From an uncultured Lachnospiraceae bacterium (GTDB lineage Bacteria; Bacillota; Clostridia; Lachnospirales; Lachnospiraceae): a stretch of 64,000 nucleotides of DNA. Both the position numbers and the translations under genes were made by a program. Where the stretch lies: positions 62,001-126,000 of the forward strand of contig CAJUTQ010000004.1 in the NCBI GenBank assembly GCA_910589265.1. Reading direction: 5' to 3'. The notes under the pieces were generated by a model. That model was not told the DNA's origin, ran no database searches, and saw nothing but the letters and a program-made list of their open reading frames with translations. Shown here in pieces: positions 35,187 to 43,342 of this stretch; positions within the stretch are counted from its first letter, which is position 1; every line of letters begins with the position of its first letter.

Positions 35187-35933
35187 ATGGGGCAAAGACG
35201 CGTTGAATTATTAGAATTAGTCAGCCAGCATGGCAAAATTGAAGTAAATGAACTCTCCCGCCTGCTCCATGCATCTCAAGTAACCGTTCGCAAAGACTTG
35301 GAATATTTAACTGAGAAAGGCATTTTAAGGAGAAAACGGGGATACGCCATGTTAAAGCACCCTGATGACATTAATTATCAAATGGCTTTTCAATATGAAG
35401 AAAAAGAAAAAATTGGTAAAGCCGCTTCTACACTTGTAAAGGATGGGGAAACAATCATTGTGGAATGTGGCTCTACCTGTGCCTTATTTGCAGAAGAAGT
35501 ATTAAAGCACCACAAACATATTACAATTATTACTAATTCTACTTATATAGCCCACTTTATTCAAGACAAGCCTAATGTGGAAATTATATTATTAGGAGGC
35601 AACTATCAAAAGCACAGTCAAGCTTCTGTAGGACCTATCACAAAACAGTATGCGAGTCAATTTTCAGTAGATAAAATTTTTGTAGGCACTGGAGGGTTTA
35701 ATTTCAAAGATGGATTTACTGGCAATGATATAACCCGTACAGATACGATTAAATCTATGACAAAATCCGCCAAGCAGATTATTCTCCTCGCTGATTCTAA
35801 AAAGTTTATTCATCCTGGCTCTGTCCCCTTTCTAAAGCCGGAAGAAGTTCATCAGGTCATAACCGATCAAGGTCTTCCTGAAGACGTAAAAGCCTATTTT
35901 TATGAGAAAAATGTTCATGTACAATTTGTATAG
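35187..35933 (+). CDS. DeoR-family transcriptional regulator
   Basis: 248 residues: N-terminal winged helix of the DeoR type (KIEVNELSRLLHASQVTVRKDLEYLTEKGILRR region, about 16-50) and a C-terminal DeoRC sugar-phosphate sensing domain (VECGSTCALFAEEVLKH, IITNSTYIAHF, ILLADSKKF). Such proteins usually repress carbohydrate genes and release DNA on binding a phosphorylated sugar. No sugar operon adjoins it, so its target is not evident. GGAGG lies upstream of the ATG. It has its own promoter at 35116-35144. Confidence 0.92.
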   Translation: MGQRRVELLELVSQHGKIEVNELSRLLHASQVTVRKDLEYLTEKGILRRKRGYAMLKHPDDINYQMAFQYEEKEKIGKAASTLVKDGETIIVECGSTCALFAEEVLKHHKHITIITNSTYIAHFIQDKPNVEIILLGGNYQKHSQASVGPITKQYASQFSVDKIFVGTGGFNFKDGFTGNDITRTDTIKSMTKSAKQIILLADSKKFIHPGSVPFLKPEEVHQVITDQGLPEDVKAYFYEKNVHVQFV

Positions 35934-35934
35934 A

Positions 35935-35964
35935 TTGACATTTTTTCCATAACATACATATACT
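35935..35964 (+). promoter_or_regulatory. Sigma-A-type promoter of the DUF4397 gene
   Basis: TTGACA, 18-nt spacer, TATACT, starting at the end of the DeoR gene. Confidence 0.55.
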
Positions 35965-36003
35965 ATCATAAACTACCTTAAATATAAGGAGTATGATAAT
36001 TTC

Positions 36004-37137
36004 ATGCATTCTCAAAATAAATTTCCTACTTTTCATGCGTCTTCATTAAGAGCACTTGACGAATCCATGCGAAACACTGGAACTGCCTCTCCTGGCTTTG
36101 GTCCAGTAGGACCAGTAATGCCTGAGGTAACTCCTGGTGAAAATGAACCTGCCTCTCCTGGCTTTGGTCCAGTAGGGCCAGTGACGCCTGAAGTTCCTCC
36201 ACAGATAAATACCCCCGCCTCTCCTGGCTTTGGCCCAATAGGGCCAGTGACGCCTGAGGTTCCTCCACAGATAAATACCCCCGCCTCTCCTGGCTTTGGC
36301 CCAATAGGGCCAGTGACACCTGAGGTCCCTCCACAGATAAATACCCCTGCCTCTCCTGGCTTTGGCCCAATAGGGCCAGTGACACCTGAGGTCCCTCCAC
36401 AAATAGATGAACCTGCCTCTCCTGGCTTTGGCCCAATAGGACCAGTAACACCTGAAGTAACCCCTGGCGAAAATGAACCTGCTGGTCCGGGAATGGGTCC
36501 CATAGGCTCTGTTATGCCAGAACTTTCCTTCGTAAACCGACTTGCCGCTTATGTGCGTTTCTTTCATTCCTCCATTGATACAGAGCCTTTCCACATATAC
36601 GTTAACGGCAGACTCACTGTCTCCTATTTAGACTACGGTTCCTTTTCTGGATATTTTGTCTTCTTTCCAGGAACCTATAGTATTGTTATATACAGAGCTA
36701 GAAATACAAAAGTTCCTATTTTGAACACAAGAATTACTGTCCAGAAAAATATGGTTTATACAGCTGCCATTATGGGTACCCCTGCTTTCCACTCCTTGGA
36801 GCTTATTGGAGCCAGAAAACAGGAAGTTCCCCATGATCAGGCAAGAATTCGTTTTATCCATCTGGCTTCCAACACTCCAGCTGTAGATGTCATGGTAGAC
36901 GGACAGACTTTATATTCCAATCTGATGTACACAGATGCAACGGAATACTTTATTTTGGCCCCTGGCATTCACTCTATTATTTTGAAAAGAAACAATTCTA
37001 GCATCTTTTTATTTGATGAGCCAAAGGCCTCTTTACGTTCTGGAAGTCTAACCGGAGTTTACCTTATTAGCAAAAGGGACAAAAGTTCTGTTCCTGATGT
37101 TATCTTTTCCAATGAAATGCCTTTCTCTTTAAATTAA
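36004..37137 (+). CDS. DUF4397 protein with 22-residue Pro/Gly repeat region
   Basis: 377 residues without a signal peptide or membrane segment. Residues 28-159 are six tandem copies of a 22-residue unit (consensus ASPGFGPIGPVTPEVPPQIN then TP) and a decayed seventh. The C-terminal part reads as two DUF4397 beta-sandwich domains (VRFFHSSIDTEPFHIYVNG, and ARIRFIHLASNTPAVDVMVDG). DUF4397 occurs in surface proteins of many bacteria; with no export signal, a spore-coat location is one possibility in this sporulating lineage, but that is a guess. Its stop codon overlaps the stop of the convergent 37134 gene. Confidence 0.8.
   Translation: MHSQNKFPTFHASSLRALDESMRNTGTASPGFGPVGPVMPEVTPGENEPASPGFGPVGPVTPEVPPQINTPASPGFGPIGPVTPEVPPQINTPASPGFGPIGPVTPEVPPQINTPASPGFGPIGPVTPEVPPQIDEPASPGFGPIGPVTPEVTPGENEPAGPGMGPIGSVMPELSFVNRLAAYVRFFHSSIDTEPFHIYVNGRLTVSYLDYGSFSGYFVFFPGTYSIVIYRARNTKVPILNTRITVQKNMVYTAAIMGTPAFHSLELIGARKQEVPHDQARIRFIHLASNTPAVDVMVDGQTLYSNLMYTDATEYFILAPGIHSIILKRNNSSIFLFDEPKASLRSGSLTGVYLISKRDKSSVPDVIFSNEMPFSLN
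36085..36534 (+). repeat. 66-bp tandem repeat, six copies plus a partial seventh
   Basis: In-frame units run from 36085 to 36480, with a diverged copy to about 36534. Middle copies are nearly identical at the DNA level, so copy number could vary between strains. Confidence 0.9.
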
Positions 37138-37997
37138 TCAATTCGAGACAGCAGCTGCAGCGCCGGCTGCTGCTCTACCTCTATCACTCCATATTTTTTT
37201 GTCTTTGCTATATACTCCTTCCATCTATCTTGAGTAAACTGTTCTTTATAATTTTTATTACAGTAGTATTTTCCATCTTTTTTATATATTAAAAGAATAG
37301 GGATTCCCCAAAGGCCCCTATTTCCTATTTTATTCAGTCTGACATATATTTTATTCTTTGTCGTTATGGCAAGAAAAAATATTCCTCCCTCTGTTTCTTT
37401 CTCAAAGCCATAATGCAAAACAACTCCCAGATCCTCTGTTTCTTTCTTTCTCTTTATTATTTCTTCCTCTAAAACTTTGTAAGCAGTATTACAAAAATCT
37501 CCAATCTCCTTTTCCATAATTGGAGTGTACGGAATCCACCTGTCCAATTCCTTATCTTTTAGACAGTCTACTTCTAAGGCTCTTATCATTGCTAAAGCCT
37601 CTTTATAGTTTTCATCGGGCATACGAAATACAGCTGCTTTCTTTTTTCCACAGTATAAGTACACCGGGCGTCCCCTTAGCCATGTTTGTATTTTCACATC
37701 TGTAAGTTGTTCATAAGTATATTCCTCTTCTCTTCCCAGCCATCTCCTTACTGTAAAAGAGTTCTTCGTAAAACCAATTCTACTTCTCTTATAATATAAT
37801 AAACTACCGCTTCCAAGGCAAAGAAATAGAAAGGCCAACAGCATAAACAAAATAAAGTCTTCTCTAGCTGTAAATTCTTCTTTGTGAAAGAAGGCCACAA
37901 CAGACAAAAATATTCCACAAGTTAAGAAAAAAATTCCTCTTGTCAAATGGATTTTTGATGGTTTAACTTCCAATATTCCTTTCATTTTTTTATACAT
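37134..37997 (-). CDS. Membrane protein with PH-like domain, function unknown
   Basis: 287 residues. Two membrane segments near the N-terminus (about 20-37 and 48-67) are followed by a stretch resembling a bacterial PH-like domain (IGFTKNSFTVRRWLGREEEY, LTDVKIQTWLRGRPVYLY). The rest is a charged soluble region. I do not recognise a named family with certainty. Convergent with the DUF4397 gene, with a 4-nt overlap of the ends. Confidence 0.65.
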   Translation of the reverse strand: MYKKMKGILEVKPSKIHLTRGIFFLTCGIFLSVVAFFHKEEFTAREDFILFMLLAFLFLCLGSGSLLYYKRSRIGFTKNSFTVRRWLGREEEYTYEQLTDVKIQTWLRGRPVYLYCGKKKAAVFRMPDENYKEALAMIRALEVDCLKDKELDRWIPYTPIMEKEIGDFCNTAYKVLEEEIIKRKKETEDLGVVLHYGFEKETEGGIFFLAITTKNKIYVRLNKIGNRGLWGIPILLIYKKDGKYYCNKNYKEQFTQDRWKEYIAKTKKYGVIEVEQQPALQLLSRID

Positions 37998-38026
37998 TTT
38001 ACATCATCCAAGCCCTTCTGTCTTTT

Positions 38027-38902
38027 TCACTTTTGCGCAAACTTTCTCAAAAGCTGCATTCCTATAATCACAATAGCTCCCATGACAAAAAATAAAAGGT
38101 CAAAGGTTGCAAAGGACATAGCAGGCTTTGGAACCTCCAAGGTGGCAGGTCCCATAACGATAGCATAAAGAGAGCCAAGCATTAGTCCAACAATTGTGTA
38201 AACTGTTTGGGAACGATATTTTTCCAAGGCCACCTTTACTAATTTAATGACAATGACCACACCTGCCAATATACCCAACCCAAAAATAAACACTATAGGA
38301 AATGCCTCCAATTGAAACCTCATCAGCTCTTTAATAGCTTCTAAGATAGGCAGATATAAGCCAAAGATAAGCAATAAAGTAGAACCTGATATTCCTGGAA
38401 GCACCATAGCAGAAATGGCTATCATGGCAGCTATGAATATATATGCCATAAGTCCAATATTTAAATTGCTCATATCTACTGCCTTCCCTTCCCCTGCCAC
38501 TGGATTATAATATGTGATCAAAGAAACAACAGCAATTCCTAAAAATGTAAAAATTAGATTGGCAAATTTTCCAAGAATCACTTCTTTCTCTTCTTTTAAT
38601 ACAATGGGGATGGAGCATATTATAAAGCCCATGAACAGAGAACTCACCTGATAAATATGGGACTCAAATACAGCTGTTAAAATAAGCACAGCCATTCCAA
38701 ATCCAACGATCCATCCAATTCCAAGTTTGATTAAAAAGGACAGGGCTCTCTTTCTCTCCTTCCAGGTTCCATAAACTAAATCGTTAAGAGAATTTATAAA
38801 CTCATCATAAAAGCCAAGCAAAAATGCAATGGTTCCTCCTGAAACTCCTGGGACACTGTCTGCCAGAGCCATGCAAAATCCCCCTATAAACTTCATCAAC
38901 AT
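38027..38902 (-). CDS. DUF368 polyprenyl-phosphate transporter
   Basis: A polytopic membrane protein of about 290 residues with the DUF368 signature ADSVPGVSGGTIAFLLGFYDE near the N-terminus (read in two blocks) and a second ISAMVLPGISGSTLLLI repeat. Members named PopT recycle undecaprenyl phosphate across the membrane, supporting cell-wall synthesis. Reading is open to 38956, but the GGAAAGG site at 38915-38921 is 12 nt before ATG 38902, which gives the usual short N-terminus. Confidence 0.9.
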   Translation of the reverse strand: MLMKFIGGFCMALADSVPGVSGGTIAFLLGFYDEFINSLNDLVYGTWKERKRALSFLIKLGIGWIVGFGMAVLILTAVFESHIYQVSSLFMGFIICSIPIVLKEEKEVILGKFANLIFTFLGIAVVSLITYYNPVAGEGKAVDMSNLNIGLMAYIFIAAMIAISAMVLPGISGSTLLLIFGLYLPILEAIKELMRFQLEAFPIVFIFGLGILAGVVIVIKLVKVALEKYRSQTVYTIVGLMLGSLYAIVMGPATLEVPKPAMSFATFDLLFFVMGAIVIIGMQLLRKFAQK

Positions 38903-38909
38903 AAAAAAA

Positions 38910-38921
38910 CCAAGCCTTTCC
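38910..38921 (-). promoter_or_regulatory. Ribosome-binding leader GGAAAGGCTTGG (variant copy 6)
   Basis: Same layout as the AGAAAGGCATGG leaders, with T in place of A, 12 nt before the ATG at 38902. Confidence 0.5.
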
Positions 38922-39045
38922 TGAGTCTGGGGCCCTTTGGCCCCAGAAATCATCATATCTTCTTCATAACAGCCTATCGCTGCATAGGAAGATTCTACCT
39001 ATAAATCATAGGAAAGTCAATGGTTAGTTTTTATTGTAAGTCTCT

Positions 39046-40743
39046 CTATGATACATTTATACCGCATATATGCTTCAGCGTTCCATCAAATTTCTTATCA
39101 TAGACCATTGTCTCATAAAGACGGTATCCTCCATCTATATTATAACAATTGTATCCCTTTTGATTCAAAATCCTGCATGCTATATAGCTTCTCAAACCGC
39201 TCTGACAATGGACGTATACTGTTTTATCTTTATCGTGAAGCTTCTCTATATTTTCCCTTAATTCATCTACTGGTATATGAAGAGCTCCCTCAATATGCCC
39301 TCCGTCATACTCTGCCTTTGTCCGCACATCCAATAATACGTTATCCTTTCCCATTTCCAAATACTGTACATCCTTCCAATGAACTTGCTTTACCTTACCT
39401 GTAAGGATATTTTCCATAACAAAACCTGCCATGTTCACTGGATCCTTTGCAGAAGAGAAAGGAGGCGCATAGCATAACTCCAATTCCGTTAAGTCAAAAG
39501 CTGTCATTCCCCCTCGGATTGCTGTGGCCAATACATCACATCGTTTATCCACCCCTTCAAAGCCTACAATTTGGGCGCCTAGTAGCCTGCCTGACTTATT
39601 CTCAAAAATTATTTTTATTGTCATGTTGGAGGCTCCTGGATAATAAGAAGCATGGGAGGATGAAAAAACGCAGACTGTATCATAATCCAATCCTTGTCGA
39701 ATGGCTTCCTCCTCATGGATTCCCGTCATAGCAATGGTCATATCAAAAACTTTTAATATGGAAGAACCTTGGGTACCTTTATAAGTTTTAGATATTCCGC
39801 ATATATGATCTGCTACAATTCTTCCTTGTTTATTGGCAGGGCCTGCCAGAGGAATATATCCTTCCGACTTAGTCACATAATTTTGAATCTGCACTGCATC
39901 ACCCAGCCCATAAATATGAGGATTGGATGTCTGCATAAATTCATTAACAATGATGGCTCCCCTTTCGCTCATTCTCAAAGAAGCTTCTTTCGCCAAAGCA
40001 GTATCCGGGCGTACACCAACACTTAAAAGTACCATATCTGCCTTTAAAGTTCCATCTGATAATTCCACCTCTATCTCTTCTTCATTGGGATGGAATGCTT
40101 TCACTCCATTTCCCAGCTCCAAATGAATTCCTTTTGACTTCAAATAGCGATGTACATCACAAGCTAAGTCTTCATCTAAGGGCCCAATCACATGCTTTGT
40201 AAATTCAACAATCGTCACGTCCATCCCTGCATGGGATAAGTTTTCTGCCATTTCAACTCCAATATAGCCTCCTCCTACAACGACAGCTCTTTTTGGCTTA
40301 TTGGCATCAATAAATTCCTTGATTCGATAGGTGTCTGGAATATTTCTTAATGAAAAAACACGCCTGTCTTCTACTCCCTTGAGGGGAATTTTAACAGGTT
40401 CAGCTCCTGGGGAAAGAATCAACTTATCATAATTCTCTTCATAGATTGTCCCATCTTCCAAATTTTTCACTGTGATTGTTCTCGTATCTGGGTGAATTGC
40501 TGTCGCCTCATGTTTTATCTTAACTTGAATTCGGAACCTTTCATAAAATTTCTTGGGAGTCTGCAAAGTCAAACTTTCCTTTTCTTTAATGACTTCTCCA
40601 ATGTAATAAGGTAGTCCACAGTTTGCATAGGAAATGTATTCTCCCCTCTCTAAAATAACAATTTCTGCCTCCTCGTCCAATCTTCGAAGCCTTGCAGCAG
40701 CAGTGGCGCCTCCAGCCACTCCTCCTATAATCACTACTTTCAT
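39046..40743 (-). CDS. CoA-disulfide reductase with C-terminal rhodanese domain
   Basis: A flavoprotein of 565 residues. The FAD-binding GGVAGGATAAARLRRL motif opens the protein, and the redox Cys42 sits in SYANCGLPYYIG, the single-Cys active site of CoADR/NADH oxidase relatives. The NAD-binding VVVGGGYIGVEMAENL loop and the second FAD motif IYGLGDA follow. The last 100 residues are a rhodanese domain with catalytic Cys513 (VHCQSGLRS). CoADR-rhodanese fusions reduce CoA persulfides or polysulfide. It lies 9 nt downstream of a separate rhodanese gene, with which it likely works. Confidence 0.92.
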   Translation of the reverse strand: MKVVIIGGVAGGATAAARLRRLDEEAEIVILERGEYISYANCGLPYYIGEVIKEKESLTLQTPKKFYERFRIQVKIKHEATAIHPDTRTITVKNLEDGTIYEENYDKLILSPGAEPVKIPLKGVEDRRVFSLRNIPDTYRIKEFIDANKPKRAVVVGGGYIGVEMAENLSHAGMDVTIVEFTKHVIGPLDEDLACDVHRYLKSKGIHLELGNGVKAFHPNEEEIEVELSDGTLKADMVLLSVGVRPDTALAKEASLRMSERGAIIVNEFMQTSNPHIYGLGDAVQIQNYVTKSEGYIPLAGPANKQGRIVADHICGISKTYKGTQGSSILKVFDMTIAMTGIHEEEAIRQGLDYDTVCVFSSSHASYYPGASNMTIKIIFENKSGRLLGAQIVGFEGVDKRCDVLATAIRGGMTAFDLTELELCYAPPFSSAKDPVNMAGFVMENILTGKVKQVHWKDVQYLEMGKDNVLLDVRTKAEYDGGHIEGALHIPVDELRENIEKLHDKDKTVYVHCQSGLRSYIACRILNQKGYNCYNIDGGYRLYETMVYDKKFDGTLKHICGINVS

Positions 40744-40752
40744 CCTTCTCTC

Positions 40753-41055
40753 CTACCTTTCTAACTCTCCAGAGTAACTTGCAATTCCTCCAATATTTGT
40801 AACGTCCACATAACCTAGCTTTTGAAAAATACCACAGGCATTTTTACTTCTCCCACCGCTTAAGCAGTAGACAAACAGAGTCTTATTCTTATCTGGGACA
40901 ATGGTACAAATATTAGAAGCCTGATCCAATGGAATGAGCAAACTTCCTGGAATATGCCCCTCCTTGTATTCCTCCTCTGTTCTTACGTCAATTAACACTA
41001 CGTCGTTTTTTTCTTGAAGCAAATTCTGAGCTTCTTTCATAGGCATTGTCTTCAT
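40753..41055 (-). CDS. Single-domain rhodanese-like sulfurtransferase
   Basis: 100 residues with the rhodanese fold markers VVLIDVRTEEEYKEGHIPGS and the active-site loop YCLSGGRS containing catalytic Cys64. It carries sulfane sulfur as a persulfide, probably exchanging with the CoADR-rhodanese encoded immediately downstream in the same operon. AGAAAGGATAAGAG lies upstream of the ATG; a second in-frame ATG three codons in is also possible. Confidence 0.9.
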   Translation of the reverse strand: MKTMPMKEAQNLLQEKNDVVLIDVRTEEEYKEGHIPGSLLIPLDQASNICTIVPDKNKTLFVYCLSGGRSKNACGIFQKLGYVDVTNIGGIASYSGELER

Positions 41056-41202
41056 CTTTTCTCTTATCCTTTCTATTTAATGAGCCTTTAAACTTTAAAT
41101 CTGCTATTTTTTATAAACCCTACTCTTTGACAAAGATGTTAACACCTCTTTCGAACCTTTTTCCGTGACAAAATCACTTTTTCTATAAAAGATAACCTAT
41201 AT

Positions 41203-42297
41203 TCAATATAAGACTCCATCATAATAGGCAAGCAGCAATTGAACAACTCGATGATAACTTTTCATTCCGTCTGACACTCCATTTAAAACCAATGTAGTTT
41301 CTGTAAAACTGTTGGAAATCTCATTGATAGTTTTTGTATCAAATAGCTTTTTTTCTTCTATTCTTTTCCAATCTTCTGCTTTTAGAAAAATATCGTCCCT
41401 TTTTACAAGGGGATGGATTGCTGGATGAACTTTCAGCTCTTCCTCATTTCTTATTGTGTTCTTAAAATCTTTTTCTATGTAATTGATTACTCCCATATAC
41501 CCACTGTAGCGGAAAAAAGGTTCTTCTGACTGTACACATGCTAAATAACCAAAAAAGTTAGCCTCGTCTTCATAGATAAATCCTTTTACATGAGCCAATT
41601 CATGGCACATTGTATAGGGTACGTTTACAACATACATTGTTTGATTATAAGTAGCTTCCATAGCAAAGGGAAAATAATAACCCATCATATATTGCTGACT
41701 TAAAAAATCTGAAAAATAAATTCCTTTTGGGTTAGGGTAATGCCCCTTAAGCCTTTGAAACTCCATTCCCAGCTTACTCATTTCTATCCTTGCCTGTTCT
41801 CCCATATTTCCATCATAGGTCAAATCCCCATTTGAATCTCTTTCCATCTTAAGAGACAAATCATTAAGCTGTAAAACAATATAATCCCGTAATTTCCAAA
41901 GCTCCTCATCCCCATACTTTCCTTTTCCTGCTAAATAGGTCTCTTCCAAAGTAGAGACATGATATAGCAGAGAACAATTTAAGGTCATCACAAGACAGAC
42001 AATAATAAAGATCCAAGTAAAGCCTCTTAAATAATTTCCTGCCATCACTCTTTTTTTCTTTTTTCCAAATGTATAAAAAAATATCATAATCCCTGCCATA
42101 AAAAGGAGAAAAGCTCCTATGGCAATCATAGCTTCTCCTACAGAAAAAGGCAGAACAGAAGTGAGTCGTCCATATGTTTTTCCTAGCAGAGGAAAAACAT
42201 ATTGGACATACCAGTCACAGAAGCTTTTGCTGTACCAGCCTAACACATTTAAGATAATTGCAGCAACTGCTAAAATCCATTTCATTTTCTTCCTCAT
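41203..42297 (-). CDS. DUF3810 membrane protein with HExxH metalloprotease-like motif
   Basis: 364 residues: three N-terminal membrane segments (about 8-22, 52-75 and 92-112), then a soluble domain. The motif HELAH (232-236), followed by E243 and E245 in GFIYEDEANF, is the zinc-binding pattern of gluzincin-type peptidases and is typical of DUF3810. The natural substrate is unknown. The placement suggests a membrane-bound peptidase facing outward. It is monocistronic, divergent from the MarR gene. Start choice between ATG 42297 and 42285 is not settled by the Shine-Dalgarno site. Confidence 0.82.
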   Translation of the reverse strand: MRKKMKWILAVAAIILNVLGWYSKSFCDWYVQYVFPLLGKTYGRLTSVLPFSVGEAMIAIGAFLLFMAGIMIFFYTFGKKKKRVMAGNYLRGFTWIFIIVCLVMTLNCSLLYHVSTLEETYLAGKGKYGDEELWKLRDYIVLQLNDLSLKMERDSNGDLTYDGNMGEQARIEMSKLGMEFQRLKGHYPNPKGIYFSDFLSQQYMMGYYFPFAMEATYNQTMYVVNVPYTMCHELAHVKGFIYEDEANFFGYLACVQSEEPFFRYSGYMGVINYIEKDFKNTIRNEEELKVHPAIHPLVKRDDIFLKAEDWKRIEEKKLFDTKTINEISNSFTETTLVLNGVSDGMKSYHRVVQLLLAYYDGVLY

Positions 42298-42493
42298 TTC
42301 CTTTTCCCCCTTTGTTCAATTTTTTTGGTATTATTTGCTAATTATTTTTATAAAATATTTTTTTATTTAGTACAATTGTATAAGATTACTATACTTGAAT
42401 TTCATTATTTTCACAATATTCCTAATACAAAAAGATAAAAATTATCATTTTATTCACAAATAAGACACAACTGGGAAATGACAAAATTACTCA

Positions 42494-42522
42494 TTGATTT
42501 ATCCACAGTGACGTTATATAAT
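42494..42522 (+). promoter_or_regulatory. Sigma-A-type promoter of the MarR regulator
   Basis: TTGATT, 17-nt spacer, TATAAT. A short palindrome CACAT-AA-ATGTG (42524-42535) sits at the start point and could be an autoregulatory site. The promoter lies inside the open frame upstream of ATG 42565, which supports that start. Confidence 0.55.
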
Positions 42523-42564
42523 TCACATAAATGTGCCTATTCAACATTTAAGGAGGAATATCCT

Positions 42565-43008
42565 ATGATATCACTTTTAGGAAAATACATTTCCATTCTG
42601 CACAGACAAGAGCAGAAGAGTCTTAACGTATCCTTGAAGCAATATGGTCTTGGCTATTCCAGCTATAATTTTCTTTTGTATATTTCTAGAAACGAAGGCT
42701 CCAGCCAAAAGGATATATGCCAGACATTGGCTATTAATGAGGCATTAGCTACAAGAACTATGAAAAAGCTGGAGCAAAAAGGATATATTATTCGTAAAAA
42801 GGAAGAAAATAACCAACGTTCCTATGCCCTTTATTTGACTGAACATGGAAGAGAAATCATTCCAAAGCTCATTGACGCTGTCTATCAATGGTGGGAAGAG
42901 TTAACCTCAGATTTTGATGAAAATCAGTCTTCTCTCCTTATCGCCCAGCTTGAACAAATGACTGAGAAATCTTTAGAAATTGCCCAGCATCATTCCTTGC
43001 AGTTCTAA
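42565..43008 (+). CDS. MarR-family transcriptional regulator
   Basis: 147 residues with a winged helix: ISRNEGSSQKDICQTLAINEALATRTMKKLEQKGYI region (recognition helix about 60-80) and the wing KKEENNQRSYALYLTEHG. The start ATG 42565 has AAGGAGG upstream; the frame is open back to 42478 but that region holds the promoter. It precedes a small Cys-containing membrane protein and two CobW-type genes, so regulation of metal handling is plausible, as with the MarR-family zinc regulator AdcR. Clear zinc ligands were not identified. Confidence 0.88.
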   Translation: MISLLGKYISILHRQEQKSLNVSLKQYGLGYSSYNFLLYISRNEGSSQKDICQTLAINEALATRTMKKLEQKGYIIRKKEENNQRSYALYLTEHGREIIPKLIDAVYQWWEELTSDFDENQSSLLIAQLEQMTEKSLEIAQHHSLQF

Positions 43009-43026
43009 AAGTCCCTATGGTATAAT
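42997..43026 (+). promoter_or_regulatory. Weak sigma-A-type promoter before the CobW cluster
   Basis: TTGCAG, 18-nt spacer, TATAAT, at the end of the MarR gene. Confidence 0.4.
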
Positions 43027-43115
43027 ATTCCTAACAAATACTACTTGTGTAGAATAAAAATCGGCTTCTATGGTTATACTTAGCCGACAGATTTTTAAGA
43101 AAAGGAGGAAGCATT

Positions 43116-43325
43116 ATGAGTTTACCAGACTTTGGAAACATGACCCTAATGGGATGGATCGTGCTCATTGCCATAATACTCGTCTCCATCATTTCTATTT
43201 ATGTTGTGGAAGATGAAAAGAAAAAGGGAAGAAAAGTTCCTGGGCATATGTGTGCTGGATGTAAGGAAAACGGCATGGTACTTAACGCTAAAGAAGTAGA
43301 ACCAGTTCCCATGGAAGAAGACTAG
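43116..43325 (+). CDS. Small membrane protein with CxxC motif
   Basis: 69 residues: one transmembrane segment (about 11-31), then a charged cytoplasmic tail with GHMCAGCKENG. The paired cysteines and histidine could hold a metal. It is followed 17 nt later by the His-rich CobW gene, so I infer a role in the same metal-handling pathway, but no family is recognised. AAAGGAGG precedes the ATG. No homolog-based evidence is available. Confidence 0.7.
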   Translation: MSLPDFGNMTLMGWIVLIAIILVSIISIYVVEDEKKKGRKVPGHMCAGCKENGMVLNAKEVEPVPMEED

Positions 43326-43342
43326 AAAGGTATATACTTATC

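Noticed and set aside
36085..36480. Regular repeats as a CRISPR array
   Set aside because: Direct tandem units without spacers, in frame with a protein; no cas genes.
36033..36594. Long antisense frames under the DUF4397 repeats, one reading as collagen-like Gly-x-y (GPIGPKPGEAG units)
   Set aside because: They are a by-product of the 66-bp repeat being free of stops in several frames. None has a ribosome-binding site and all mirror the sense repeat exactly.
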